A stretch of 64,000 nt of DNA. Origin: JARRKC01 sp037388505 (GTDB taxonomy: Bacteria > Acidobacteriota > UBA6911 > RPQK01 > JAPXNP01). Positions 25,601 to 34,547 of the stretch are shown in pieces. The notes beneath the pieces were generated by a model. That model was not told the DNA's origin, made no database searches, and worked only from the letters and a program-made list of their open reading frames with translations. The translations under genes and the position numbers were made by a program. Location of the stretch: NCBI GenBank assembly GCA_037388505.1, contig JARRKC010000033.1:1-64000 (forward strand). The letters are read 5' to 3'. Every line of letters starts with the position of its first letter. Positions within the stretch are counted from its first letter, which is position 1.

Positions 25601-26977
25601 ATGGAGTTTCCAGCCGAGCCGTTCAAGATCAAAGTCGTCGAACCGCTGAAGATGTGTACCCGCCAGGAGCGGGAGCGGCTGATCGATGAGGTCGGGTTCA
25701 ACGTCTTCAGCCTGCCCGCAGATTCGGTTCTCATCGACCTGCTCACCGACAGTGGCACGTCCGCCATGAGTGATGACCAGTGGGCCGGACTCGCGCTGGG
25801 AGATGAGTCCTATGCCGGAAGCCGCAACTATTACCACTTCGAAGAGGCGGTTCGCGAGATTTTCGGCTATCGGCACATCATTCCGACGCATCAGGGCCGG
25901 ATGGCCGAGAATCTTTTGTTCACCGTTGCTGTCCGCCCGGGGGACTTCGTTCCCAACAACACCCACTTCGACACGACCCGGGCGAACGTCGAGCACAACT
26001 CAGCACACGCGATCGATCTGATCGCGCCGGGCGGGATGGATCCCAACAGTGAGGCCCCGTTCAAGGGCAATATGGACGTCCAGCGGCTGGAGGACCTGAT
26101 CCGCGAGCATGGGCGGGAAAGCGTACCGCTCGTCATGTTGACGATCACCAACAACTCGGCGGGAGGTCAGCCGGTCTCGATGGCCAACGTCCGCGAAGTC
26201 CGTGCGCTGTGCGACCGTTACGAAATCCCCCTGTTTTTCGATGCTTGTCGCTTTGCCGAGAACTGCTTCCTCATCAAGGAACGGGAGACAGGATTTCAGG
26301 AAAAGTCGGTTCGTCAGATTGCACGGGAACTGTTCTCGTACGGTGACGGCTGCACGATGAGTGCGAAGAAGGACGGCCTCGTCAATATCGGCGGTTTTCT
26401 GGCCATGAATTCGAACGACCTCGCGCAAAAGGCCACCAACCTGCTCATTCTGATCGAAGGTTTCCCGACTTACGGCGGCCTGGCGGGGCGGGATCTGGAA
26501 GCGATTTCCCGCGGTCTTCGTGAAGTGTTGAATGAAGACTATTTGCGCTTCCGCGTGAACCAGGTGCGCAGCCTCGGCCAGGATCTGGACGATGCAGGCG
26601 TGCCGATCGTACGGCCGGTCGGAGGCCACGCGGTCTATGTCAATGCCAAGGAGTTCCTGCCCCATATCCCTCCAAGCCAGTTCCCTGGACAGGCGCTGGT
26701 CGCTGCCCTCTACGTGGAAGCGGGGATTCGTGCCGTCGAGATCGGCAGCCTCATGTTCGCGCATCGCGATCCTGATACGGGGGAGGTCAGACACCCGGAA
26801 ATGGAGCTGGTGCGTTTGGCCATTCCCAGGCGTGTCTACACTTCGATGCACATGAAGTACGTGGCGGAATCATTGATCTCGCTCTATCTTCAACGGGACC
26901 GGATCAAGGGTCTTCGCATCGTGGAAGAACCACCGTTCCTCCGACACTTCACGGCCAAGTTGGAACCCATAGGATAG
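25601..26977 (+). CDS. tnaA: tryptophanase-type beta-eliminating lyase
   Basis: A PLP enzyme that splits tryptophan to indole, pyruvate and ammonia. It has 458 residues, and PLP Lys257 sits in MSAKKDGLVNIGG. Other blocks are LLTDSGTSAMSD, THQGRMAENLL, FDACRFAENCFLIKE and GFPTYGGLAGRDLEA. Tyrosine phenol-lyase has Arg381 to hold the phenol group; here residue 381 is Ile (RAVEIGS), as in tryptophanases, so tryptophan is the more likely substrate. It starts 62 bases after lemA behind GAAGGGGG. No tnaC leader peptide or tnaB permease is seen. Confidence 0.9.
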   Translation: MEFPAEPFKIKVVEPLKMCTRQERERLIDEVGFNVFSLPADSVLIDLLTDSGTSAMSDDQWAGLALGDESYAGSRNYYHFEEAVREIFGYRHIIPTHQGRMAENLLFTVAVRPGDFVPNNTHFDTTRANVEHNSAHAIDLIAPGGMDPNSEAPFKGNMDVQRLEDLIREHGRESVPLVMLTITNNSAGGQPVSMANVREVRALCDRYEIPLFFDACRFAENCFLIKERETGFQEKSVRQIARELFSYGDGCTMSAKKDGLVNIGGFLAMNSNDLAQKATNLLILIEGFPTYGGLAGRDLEAISRGLREVLNEDYLRFRVNQVRSLGQDLDDAGVPIVRPVGGHAVYVNAKEFLPHIPPSQFPGQALVAALYVEAGIRAVEIGSLMFAHRDPDTGEVRHPEMELVRLAIPRRVYTSMHMKYVAESLISLYLQRDRIKGLRIVEEPPFLRHFTAKLEPIG

Positions 26978-26981
26978 GCAT

Positions 26982-27028
26982 CCACGCTTGTCCAGGTACC
27001 CAAGCCGGAGCACCGTGGGATAAGCGTG
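26982..27028 (+). repeat. inverted repeat downstream of tnaA
   Basis: CACGCTTGTCC (26982-26992) pairs with GGATAAGCGTG (27018-27028), 10 of 11 positions, around a 25-base loop. No T-run follows, so it is a repeat or mRNA-stabilising hairpin rather than a classical terminator. The left part, GGATAGGCATCC plus GCTTGTC, recurs near 46121. Confidence 0.6.
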
Positions 27029-27161
27029 CAGGCCTGTCCCAATGCCGATGCAGGGGCTACCGGGCTTGAGGGTGCATCGATACCGGGGTGTTCGTACGAA
27101 CGGATCCGAGACTGTTTTTGCGGGGCAACGGGACAACCAGGGATGGATGTCCTACAGTAGT

Positions 27162-28172
27162 CTACAGATGAATCGGCGTTCCCTCGCGGGCTGAGCGCTC
27201 CGCCGCGAAGATCACCTCGTAGACCGGTGCCGCCCGGCGGAAGCTCAACTGAGACTCTCGATTCTTGACGATGCAGCTCACGAAGTCGTCGATCTCCCGG
27301 CGGAACGGGTGACTCTGGACATCGGGACCCGAGGGATAATCGGAGTGCATCCGCATGAAGCCTTTGGGATTCTTGAAATGCCGGGAGAAGATCCCGTTGT
27401 TCCGAATCGTGCCCGCCGTTCCATTGACTTGAAGATGAAAGACATACGGCATCTGACACTCGAGGGATGACGAGACGCGGCCGATGGTGCCGTCGTCGAA
27501 CTTCATGAGAATGCTGACGGTCGGGTCGTATTCGAAATCCATCCTCAGGCGTGGCTTCGCGGTATAGGCAAAGACCTCCTCGACCTTTCGCTCGTCGCCT
27601 ACCATCCACAGGACGGCATCGACGGAGTGGCATCCACCCATCAGAAGCGAACCGCCCGCAGTCCGCGTCGCCACCTTCCACGGTCCCTTGATCTCATGCC
27701 AGTAGTCCGACTCGCAATAGAAGACGTCGCCGATTCCTCCATTGCGCACGAATGTCCACAATCGCTGGAGCAGAGGGTAGTAGCGTGCGACGTGTCCGAC
27801 ATGAGTATGGACGGAAGCTCCCCCAGCGGCTCGTAGCAACTTCGAAAGTTGCGAAGACGACAAGCACAAAGGCTTTTCGACCAGAACGTGCTTCCCGGCC
27901 TCCAGTGCCGCCAGGCTCATCCGATAGTGCTGGTTGTTGGAGGCACAGATCGAGATGAGATCGATATCGTCGCGCTGTAATGCGGACTCCCAGTCATCGT
28001 AATACGGACAGGCGAAACCGTGCGATTCCATGTAGACTTGGGCCCGATCCTTGTCCTGCGGGTGATGACCGGCTATGGCCCGGATCTCGGTGGCTGGATT
28101 CTTCAAATAGGAGACGATATGCTGCCCGGCCACCCAGCCCGGACCGATCAGCAATACGCCAAGCGGGTTCAA
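27162..28172 (-). CDS. Gfo/Idh/MocA-family NAD(P)-dependent oxidoreductase
   Basis: A 336-residue dehydrogenase. The Rossmann start is LGVLLIGPGWVAGQHIVSYL; HVLVEKPLCLS is the conserved EKP catalytic-lysine block, and GGSLLMGGCHSVDAVLWMVG carries the GxxxDxxH-like element near the active site. The C-terminal beta-sheet domain covers about 130-336. Family members oxidise sugar or inositol hydroxyls; the substrate is not evident. It stands alone, divergent from the ATPase-domain gene. Confidence 0.92.
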   Translation of the reverse strand: MNPLGVLLIGPGWVAGQHIVSYLKNPATEIRAIAGHHPQDKDRAQVYMESHGFACPYYDDWESALQRDDIDLISICASNNQHYRMSLAALEAGKHVLVEKPLCLSSSQLSKLLRAAGGASVHTHVGHVARYYPLLQRLWTFVRNGGIGDVFYCESDYWHEIKGPWKVATRTAGGSLLMGGCHSVDAVLWMVGDERKVEEVFAYTAKPRLRMDFEYDPTVSILMKFDDGTIGRVSSSLECQMPYVFHLQVNGTAGTIRNNGIFSRHFKNPKGFMRMHSDYPSGPDVQSHPFRREIDDFVSCIVKNRESQLSFRRAAPVYEVIFAAERSAREGTPIHL

Positions 28173-28311
28173 ATCACTTTCCTCCTCGGCATGGATTTGT
28201 CTTCATATCAAACTGACGCAAACATCTCCAGACCAGGGTCTCACCAGACTCGGAGCGCCTCGCGCGAGGCTGGGTCGGGCGGAAATGCTCTGAAGATTTC
28301 CATCGATTTGG

Positions 28312-28317
28312 TATGAT
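28312..28317 (+). promoter_or_regulatory. extended -10 element before the ATPase-domain gene
   Basis: TTGG precedes TATGAT; the hexamer ends 8 bases before ATG 28326, giving a nearly leaderless transcript. The same TTGGTATGAT occurs at 63009. Confidence 0.45.
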
Positions 28318-28325
28318 TTGTGCTG

Positions 28326-28796
28326 ATGATAAGGAGGCCGTCTCTTCCTCGCAAGGACTTAGCGGTGGATCAACTGGAAGTTCGCTTCGAACGAACCTTC
28401 CCCGCCGATGTGAGGTCGATGGAGCAGACGGTGCATGAGATCATGGGCGTCATCGGCCAGGCCAAATGTGCAATCGAGCACGAGTGGCAGGTGGAACTCG
28501 CTCTGCGTGAAGCGTTGGCCAACGCTGTTTTGCACGGGGCAAAAGGAGATTCCGGCAAGCAGGTGGCCGTATCGGTGGCTTGCGCGAACCATTTCGGAGT
28601 CCTCATCGTCGTTCGCGACCCCGGAGAGGGCTTCGATCCAAGGAATGTTCCCAGCCCGATCATAGGCGAGAACATCTATTCCGATCATGGGCGAGGGATT
28701 TTTCTCATCAATCAAATCATGGACGAAGTCCGCTTCGAGAAAGGCGGAACAGAAATCCATATGTTGAAGCGGCGATCGGACGCGTCGCCTCAATAG
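28326..28796 (+). CDS. HATPase domain protein, RsbW/anti-sigma-factor type
   Basis: About 156 residues of the serine-kinase/anti-sigma HATPase family. The N box is LALREALANAVLHGA, then VVRDPGEGFDP (G1) and HGRGIFLINQIMDEV (G2). Such proteins bind sigma factors or phosphorylate an anti-sigma antagonist in stress responses; no partner gene is adjacent. ATG 28326 is chosen for the -10 spacing; a GTG at 28365 behind AAGGA is an alternative start, which would remove 13 residues outside the domain. Confidence 0.85.
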   Translation: MIRRPSLPRKDLAVDQLEVRFERTFPADVRSMEQTVHEIMGVIGQAKCAIEHEWQVELALREALANAVLHGAKGDSGKQVAVSVACANHFGVLIVVRDPGEGFDPRNVPSPIIGENIYSDHGRGIFLINQIMDEVRFEKGGTEIHMLKRRSDASPQ

Positions 28797-28877
28797 GACA
28801 CATAGTCTCGGACCGCTCCTGAGTTTTCATCTTGTCTCAAGGACCTCTCTGGAGAATATGCAGCTTGGACTTTTCCC

Positions 28878-29372
28878 ATGCTCAATGACAGTCGCGGTAT
28901 TCGTGTCCTCTTCATCTGCAGCGGAAACATCTGCCGATCTCCCATGGCCCTGGTTCTGGGGGCCGAAGTCCTGGCCGAAAGAGGAATCCCAATCGATTGG
29001 CTGGATTCCGCCGGTACGCTGGGGATCGAAGGACAGCCGGCTGCCAGCCCGGCTGTCGAAGCGGTTGGCAAGCTCGGCCTCGACTTGAACCAGCATTTGT
29101 CCAAAGGAATCTCCGATGCTCTCGCGAAGCAGGCCGACTTCATCGTGGCCATGGCGCCGGAGCACGTGCGGGAGGTCCGACTGCGGTACCCGGATGCCCT
29201 GCCCAAGGCGGTCAAGCTTTGGGAGTACACCAGTCGCCGCGGTCGACTCGATCGGATTGCCGATCCTATCGGGCAGCCGCTCGGAGACTATCTGTCGTGC
29301 CGGGACGATCTCATCGAATGCCTGAGCAACTGGGCGGACACGCTCAGCGATCGGGCAGCGAAAGCTCGATAG
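28878..29372 (+). CDS. low-molecular-weight protein tyrosine phosphatase
   Basis: A 164-residue phosphatase. The P-loop CSGNICRSPMA has nucleophile Cys14 and Arg20; the general acid is Asp129 in IADPIG. Homologues dephosphorylate bacterial tyrosine kinases of exopolysaccharide export, or act as arsenate reductases. An ArsR-type gene is convergent 16 bases away, but the extra cysteines needed for thioredoxin-coupled ArsC are not obvious, so a phosphatase is preferred. Confidence 0.92.
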   Translation: MLNDSRGIRVLFICSGNICRSPMALVLGAEVLAERGIPIDWLDSAGTLGIEGQPAASPAVEAVGKLGLDLNQHLSKGISDALAKQADFIVAMAPEHVREVRLRYPDALPKAVKLWEYTSRRGRLDRIADPIGQPLGDYLSCRDDLIECLSNWADTLSDRAAKAR

Positions 29373-29388
29373 CCACCCTGCTCCGAGC

Positions 29389-29748
29389 TCAAGACTTGAA
29401 GACGCTTGCCTGGTCTTCGTGAAATCGCGCCACGCTGCCGCAAACCAGATCACAAAGGTCGAAGACCGACCCGTCCACAATGGAATAGAAGACGCTCAAA
29501 CCCGCTTTGCGCCGTTTCACGATCCCAGCACGCTTCAGCGTTGCCAGCTGTCTGGAAACGTTCCCCTGGTGAGCGCCGGTGGCGGCGACCAGCGACGAAA
29601 CATTTCGCTCTCCCGACATCAAAGCCAGAATCAGCCTCAGTCGAAGCGGATCGCTCAGGGCTTTGAAACGCTGTGCCATGAGGTCGAGCGCCTCTTCACT
29701 GAAACGTCGATCCGGCGGGCTCTCGCCCTCACCCTTTCCCGTTCGCAT
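29389..29748 (-). CDS. ArsR-family transcriptional regulator
   Basis: A 119-residue winged-helix repressor: MAQRFKALSDPLRLRLILAL, then the recognition region ATGAHQGNVSRQLATLKRAG and the wing VKRRKAGLSVFYSI. A C-terminal LCDLVC pair could bind metal or sense thiols, but the classical ELCVC site is absent. It starts 6 bases after the aldo/keto reductase stop on the same strand, so it may be in that transcript. Confidence 0.92.
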   Translation of the reverse strand: MRTGKGEGESPPDRRFSEEALDLMAQRFKALSDPLRLRLILALMSGERNVSSLVAATGAHQGNVSRQLATLKRAGIVKRRKAGLSVFYSIVDGSVFDLCDLVCGSVARFHEDQASVFKS

Positions 29749-29754
29749 AACTCG

Positions 29755-30765
29755 TCAAGATTCTACCGCGGGTTGCGTCTGCAGAATTTGTTCAATCTGC
29801 AGCAGTTCGGTCTCATTGAACTCGAGATGGTCCATGATACTCAGATTCTGCCGCAGCTGTTCGACACGGCTGACTCCCACGACGACCGAGGTCACGCGCT
29901 CGGTTCTGAGGAGCCAACTCAGCGCCATCTGGGCCAGCGACTGAGCCCGGTCGGCCGCAATCTGGGCGAGCCGTCTCGATCTGTGGACGACTTCCGGCGA
30001 AACCTGCTCCAAGCCCAGGAATCCATGAGGCTTGGCGGCACGTGAATCCTGTGGAATGCGATCGAAGTACCGATCGGTGAGAAGTCCCTGGGCCAGCGGA
30101 GAGAAGGCAATGCAGCCGATTCCGCGTTCGACCAACACGTCGAGCAGAGACTTCTCCACCCATCGGTCCAGCATCGAGTAGCGCGCCTGATGAATCAGGC
30201 ATCGAGTGCCGAGGTCCTGCAGAATGTCCGCAGCTCGAACCGTCTGCTCGACGGGATAGTTGGAGATTCCCGCATAGAGCGCCTTACCCTGTTGCACCGC
30301 CAGATGAAGGGCCCCCATCGTTTCTTCGAGCGCCGTCTCAGGATCCGGGCGATGGGAATAGAAGATGTCCACGTAGTCCAGACCCATCCTTTTCAGACTC
30401 TGGTCGAGACTGGCCGTCAGATACTTCCGGGAACCCCAGTCCCCGTAGGGACCGGGCCACATGGTGTAGCCTGCCTTCGTAGAAATGATCAGCTCATCCC
30501 GGTAGGAATGCAGGTCCTTCCGTAGAATCCGACCCAAGGTCTCCTCGGCTGAACCCGGAGGGGGCCCATAGTTGTTGGCCAGATCGAAATGAGTGATCCC
30601 CTGGTCGAAGGCGTCCAGAACGATTTCCCTTCCGGTTTCGTAGACATCGACTCCCCCGAAGTTGTGCCACAGGCCGAGGGAAACAATCGGAAGTCTGAGA
30701 CCGCTCCGCCCACACCGCCGATAGGGCATGCAATCGTACCTGTTGTCGCTTGCTAAATAGCTCAT
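29755..30765 (-). CDS. aldo/keto reductase (glyceraldehyde-3-phosphate reductase type)
   Basis: A 336-residue NADPH-dependent reductase. It begins MSYLASDNRYDCMPYRRCG, then LGLWHNFG, the catalytic-Asp region FDLANNYGPPPGSAEETLG, IISTKAGYTMWPG (Lys), YVDIFYSHRPDP (His) and cofactor block VVVGVSRVEQL. It is closest in pattern to E. coli YghZ and Kv-beta-like reductases. ATG 30765 is set by GGAGGGAG just upstream. ArsR follows it, a frequent pairing with detoxifying reductases. Confidence 0.9.
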   Translation of the reverse strand: MSYLASDNRYDCMPYRRCGRSGLRLPIVSLGLWHNFGGVDVYETGREIVLDAFDQGITHFDLANNYGPPPGSAEETLGRILRKDLHSYRDELIISTKAGYTMWPGPYGDWGSRKYLTASLDQSLKRMGLDYVDIFYSHRPDPETALEETMGALHLAVQQGKALYAGISNYPVEQTVRAADILQDLGTRCLIHQARYSMLDRWVEKSLLDVLVERGIGCIAFSPLAQGLLTDRYFDRIPQDSRAAKPHGFLGLEQVSPEVVHRSRRLAQIAADRAQSLAQMALSWLLRTERVTSVVVGVSRVEQLRQNLSIMDHLEFNETELLQIEQILQTQPAVES

Positions 30766-30901
30766 CTTCTCCCTCCAGTCGCAGGATGGACGTCGCCCCT
30801 CTTCAGCAAGGATAGACCGATCGGCCGGTCGAAAGCATGCAGCGGCCGGCATCGGTGTCGCTCAAAGTTGTCTGTCAAAAGACCCATTCTGTCTGACCTT
30901 G

Positions 30902-30910
30902 TGCTATAGT
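30902..30910 (+). promoter_or_regulatory. extended -10 of the hyp operon
   Basis: TGCTATAGT is an extended -10; the hypA GTG lies 21 bases downstream. No good -35 is present at 17 bases. Two TCTGTC copies upstream (about 30870 and 30889) could be an activator site. Confidence 0.45.
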
Positions 30911-30931
30911 GGACTCTTCCTGGGCAATCGC

Positions 30932-31345
30932 GTGCACGAGACCAGCATCGCCTTCAGCATTCTTGAAACAGCACAGCGACTCGCCGGCACGGGGCGTCTC
31001 GAATCCATCCGGGTCGCCGTTGGCGAACTTTCCTCCGTCGAACCGGAATTGCTGTGTTTCGCGTGGGAGGCCGTGGTCGCCGGCAGTGCGCATGAGTCGT
31101 CAGAGCTCCAGGTGGATTGGCGTCCGGCGCGGCAATTCTGCCCGAAATGCAATGCGCAAAAGGATCGGGAACCCGGGTCATGGTTGGTTCATTGTCCGGA
31201 CTGCGGACAGTCACTGCATATCCAGGGTGGATACGAGTTGGAGATTCTCGAAATCTCGTATACTGACACTGAGCCGAGTAATGACGCAGTCCAAGACGAT
31301 CGAAATCCGCGAAAACATTCTGGCGGCCAATGCCAAAGCGGCTGA
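30932..31345 (+). CDS. hypA: hydrogenase nickel chaperone HypA
   Basis: Delivers nickel to the hydrogenase large subunit with HypB. The N-terminal His2 (GTG-His-Glu) is the nickel ligand; the zinc site is CPKC and CPDC. The domain ends at ELEILEISY; the following 22 or so residues extend into hypB, so the protein is 137 residues instead of the usual 113-120. It overlaps hypB by 65 bases. GTG 30932 is the only start that gives the essential His2. Confidence 0.93.
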   Translation: MHETSIAFSILETAQRLAGTGRLESIRVAVGELSSVEPELLCFAWEAVVAGSAHESSELQVDWRPARQFCPKCNAQKDREPGSWLVHCPDCGQSLHIQGGYELEILEISYTDTEPSNDAVQDDRNPRKHSGGQCQSG

Positions 31346-31949
31346 GGAACTTCGTGATTCCTTCAGTCGCTTGCGTACCGTAGCCGTCAACCTCATCTCT
31401 TCACCAGGTTCGGGCAAAACGACGCTGCTGGAAGCCACTCTTGACCGGGTCTCTGACCTGCGCGCGGCCGTTCTGGAGGGGGACATCGCCACCGAACGTG
31501 ACTCCGAGCGGATTCGAAAGCTCGGTATTCCGGCTCGGCAGATTCTGACGGGCGGGGCTTGCCACCTTGATGCACGCCAGGTCCGGAGAGAGCTTTCGGA
31601 GGCTGCTTTTCCCGAGCTCGATCTCCTCTTCATCGAAAACGTCGGGAACCTGATCTGCCCGACTACCTACGATCTCGGAGAAGACTTCAAGGTGGTTCTG
31701 CTTTCGGTCACCGAGGGAGACGACAAACCGTTCAAGTATCCCGCCATCTTCTCTCGAGCGGCTCTGACGGTCATATCCAAAATGGATCTGCTCCCCTACG
31801 TCGATTTTGATCTGGCGGCGGTCGAGACGCAGGTTCGCACCTTGAATCCTTCCTCCCGCATCATCAGGACGTCTGCCCGGACCGGGGATGGAATCGAGGA
31901 CTGGTGCGCATATCTGCGAGCTGCATCGCTTACCAAACGAAGCTTGTGA
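31281..31949 (+). CDS. hypB: hydrogenase nickel-insertion GTPase HypB
   Basis: A SIMIBI-class GTPase of 222 residues. The P-loop is SSPGSGKTTL (41-50); LEGDIATERD and the metal site GGACHLDA (Cys94, His95) follow, then FIENVGNL and SKMDL. The N-terminal high-affinity nickel motif (CxxCGC) and a His-rich stretch are both missing, so nickel storage is not expected. ATG 31281 overlaps hypA; the stop overlaps the hypF start. Confidence 0.95.
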   Translation: MTQSKTIEIRENILAANAKAAEELRDSFSRLRTVAVNLISSPGSGKTTLLEATLDRVSDLRAAVLEGDIATERDSERIRKLGIPARQILTGGACHLDARQVRRELSEAAFPELDLLFIENVGNLICPTTYDLGEDFKVVLLSVTEGDDKPFKYPAIFSRAALTVISKMDLLPYVDFDLAAVETQVRTLNPSSRIIRTSARTGDGIEDWCAYLRAASLTKRSL

Positions 31950-34273
31950 AACCGCTCATCCGACTGAGCCTGGACATCCGAGGTGCGGTCCAGGGCGTGG
32001 GTTTTCGCCCTTTCGTCTACCGCCTGGCGTCCACACTCCAGCTTGCCGGCTGGGTTCGAAACACCTCGGAGGGAGTGTTCATCGAAGTTGAAGGCACGCC
32101 GGATCGTCTGGAGCACTTTCGTGAAAGCCTGTACGCGGAACAGCCTCCTCGAGCCTACATCCAGAGCCTCGAAGTCAAGGCACTCGATCCGGCCGGATAC
32201 ACGGACTTTCGCATTCTCCCCAGTTTGCCGGGGCAGAAGACCGCACTGATCCTGCCCGACATCGCCACCTGTCCCCAGTGCCTCGACGAGATCCGGGACG
32301 CTCGCAACCGCCGCTACCGCTATCCGTTCACAAACTGTACGCATTGCGGACCTCGCTACAGCATTATCGAGGCGCTTCCCTACGATCGCATCAACACCAC
32401 CATGCGACGGTTCGAAATGTGTCCACGCTGCCGGGAGGAGTACGAGAATCCACTCGATCGTCGTTTTCACGCACAACCCAACGCCTGCCCCGAGTGTGGG
32501 CCCCAGCTGGAGTTCGTCGATGCTTCGGGCCGCCGTCCCGCGGAGCGCGACGACGCCCTGGAAGCCGCGGTCACGGCCATTCAGGAAGGTCAGATCGTGG
32601 CACTGAAGGGATTGGGCGGATTTCAGCTCCTCGTGGATGCTCGAAACAATGACGCCGTCCAGCGGCTTCGGACGAGGAAGCGACGCGAAGAAAAGCCCTT
32701 GGCATTGATGGCGCCAAGCCTGGAACTCGTCGAACGGATCTGTCATGTGAGCGCGCCCGAGCGCCGTCTCCTGACGAGCCCGGCGGCACCCATCGTGCTG
32801 CTCGAGCGAAATCCCTCCTCGACCGGAAGCGGAGTTGCGACCAGCGTTGCGCCGGGAAACCCGACTCTCGGTGTGATGCTGCCCTACACACCCCTACATC
32901 ACCTGCTCATGGACGAATTGAGATTCCCGGTCGTCGCGACAAGCGGCAATGTCTCCGATGAACCGATCTGCACGGACAACGACGAGTCGCTCAGGAGACT
33001 GAACGGTATCGCCGATGCCTTTCTTCTGCACGATCGCCCTATCGCACGCCACGTCGACGATTCGGTGACTCGAGTTCTGGCAGAACGTGAGATGCTCCTC
33101 CGTCGGGCGCGCGGCTATGCTCCGCTACCCGTACGAATCGGCCGGTCCCTCCCACCCGTTTTGGCGGTCGGCGGGCACCTCAAGAACACGATCGCGGTTA
33201 CCGTGGAGCGCAATGTGTTCCTCAGTCAGCACATCGGTGATCTCGAGACCGCCGCGGCTCGAAGTGCCTTTGAGCATGTGACTGCCGACCTTCAGACGAT
33301 GTACGACGTCTCACCGACCGTAGTCGTGTGCGATCTTCATCCCGGCTACGTCTCGACCCAATACGCACGCCGGATCGCACCGTCGGCCCGGTCGGTTCAA
33401 CACCACTATGCGCACGTCCTGTCCTGCATCGCGGAGAATGAGATCGAGCCGAAAGGTCTGGGCATCTCCTGGGACGGCACAGGTTACGGGCTGGACGGCA
33501 CAATCTGGGGCGGCGAGTTTCTGCGGATCGACGGAGAGGACTTCTCCCGTTTTGCACACTTTCGGACCTTTCCTCTCCCGGGCTCCGAGAAGGCGGTTCG
33601 CGAACCCCGTCGAAGCGCACTCGGACTGTTGTACGAACTCTGGGGAGACGGACTCTGGAGCCGGGGACAGGAATTCCTAAAGACCCGTTTCGTCGCCTCG
33701 GAAGTCCGGGTGCTCCGACGAATGCTGGAGCGAGGATTCCAGTGTCCCCGTACCTCCAGCGTCGGTCGTCTGTTCGATGCCGTGGCCTCCCTGCTCGGGC
33801 TCCGCCAGCTCTGCAGTTTCGAGGGCCAGGCCGCGATGGAAGTGGAGTTCCAGATGCCCTCTTCCGATTCGGATCATTCTTCGGGGAATCCGCAACCGGG
33901 CTCCTTCTATCCCTTCTCCTACTCTCCGCCGACCGGAAAGCAACCGGAGCCCCGCAACTCGTGGCTCGTGGATTGGGGACCGGCGATCGAGGATTTGCTC
34001 CGAGATATCACCGAGGGACTCCCCGTCGCGCAAATTGTGTCAAAATTCCATCGTGCTCTCTGCGAGGCCATGGTCCGGATGGCCGAAGAGTCGGGAGAAA
34101 GAAGGGTCATGCTCAGCGGAGGGTGTTTTCAAAACCGTCATTTGACCGAAGAAGGAGTCAGACGACTCCGCCAGGAGGGCTTTCAGGTCTACTGGCACCA
34201 GCGCGTTCCCCCGAATGACGGGGGTCTCGCACTTGGACAGGCGCTGGCCGGGGCCTTCCGAAAGGATCGATAG
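31946..34273 (+). CDS. hypF: carbamoyltransferase HypF
   Basis: Makes the thiocarboxamide on HypE from carbamoyl phosphate, the precursor of the hydrogenase cyanide ligands. It has about 775 residues: an acylphosphatase domain (RGAVQGVGFRPFVYRLA), two zinc fingers (CPQC..CTHC and CPRC..CPEC), a YrdC-like domain (LKGLGGFQLLVDA, TSGNVSDEP), and a Kae1-like C-terminal domain (HHYAHVLSCIAENE, SWDGTGYGLDG, LSGGCFQNRHL). GTG 31946 overlaps the hypB stop in a GTGA; an earlier GTG at 31904 is less likely. Confidence 0.95.
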   Translation: MKPLIRLSLDIRGAVQGVGFRPFVYRLASTLQLAGWVRNTSEGVFIEVEGTPDRLEHFRESLYAEQPPRAYIQSLEVKALDPAGYTDFRILPSLPGQKTALILPDIATCPQCLDEIRDARNRRYRYPFTNCTHCGPRYSIIEALPYDRINTTMRRFEMCPRCREEYENPLDRRFHAQPNACPECGPQLEFVDASGRRPAERDDALEAAVTAIQEGQIVALKGLGGFQLLVDARNNDAVQRLRTRKRREEKPLALMAPSLELVERICHVSAPERRLLTSPAAPIVLLERNPSSTGSGVATSVAPGNPTLGVMLPYTPLHHLLMDELRFPVVATSGNVSDEPICTDNDESLRRLNGIADAFLLHDRPIARHVDDSVTRVLAEREMLLRRARGYAPLPVRIGRSLPPVLAVGGHLKNTIAVTVERNVFLSQHIGDLETAAARSAFEHVTADLQTMYDVSPTVVVCDLHPGYVSTQYARRIAPSARSVQHHYAHVLSCIAENEIEPKGLGISWDGTGYGLDGTIWGGEFLRIDGEDFSRFAHFRTFPLPGSEKAVREPRRSALGLLYELWGDGLWSRGQEFLKTRFVASEVRVLRRMLERGFQCPRTSSVGRLFDAVASLLGLRQLCSFEGQAAMEVEFQMPSSDSDHSSGNPQPGSFYPFSYSPPTGKQPEPRNSWLVDWGPAIEDLLRDITEGLPVAQIVSKFHRALCEAMVRMAEESGERRVMLSGGCFQNRHLTEEGVRRLRQEGFQVYWHQRVPPNDGGLALGQALAGAFRKDR

Positions 34274-34277
34274 TGCC

Positions 34278-34547
34278 ATGTGTCTCGCCGTACCCGGCCG
34301 AATCGTGAAGATCCAAGGGGATGAACCCTTCCGTCGAAACGGACGCGTCGACTTCGGAGGAGTCCTGCGCGAAGTCAACCTGGCCTGCGTCCCAGAGGCT
34401 CGTGAGGGCGACTACGTTCTGGTCCACGTCGGCCTCGCCCTCAGCGTCCTGGACGAGGAAGAAGCGCGTGAAGTCTTCGAAGCACTGCGTCGGATCGAGG
34501 CGGCGGAGGAGACTGAATCGCCGGAGACTCAGGGTGAAGTTCGTTGA
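34278..34547 (+). CDS. hypC: hydrogenase assembly chaperone HypC
   Basis: Carries the Fe(CN)2CO unit between HypD and the large subunit. An 89-residue OB-fold protein starting MCLAVPGRIV; the N-terminal Cys2 is the iron ligand. VDFGGVLREVNLACVPEA and DYVLVHVGLALSVLDEEEA complete the family pattern. It starts 4 bases after hypF and overlaps hypD by 14 bases. Confidence 0.95.
   Translation: MCLAVPGRIVKIQGDEPFRRNGRVDFGGVLREVNLACVPEAREGDYVLVHVGLALSVLDEEEAREVFEALRRIEAAEETESPETQGEVR

Noticed and set aside
28878..29748. Arsenic-resistance operon (LMW phosphatase plus ArsR)
   Set aside because: The two genes are convergent, the ArsR lacks the classical ELCVC site, and there is no arsenite pump or methyltransferase.
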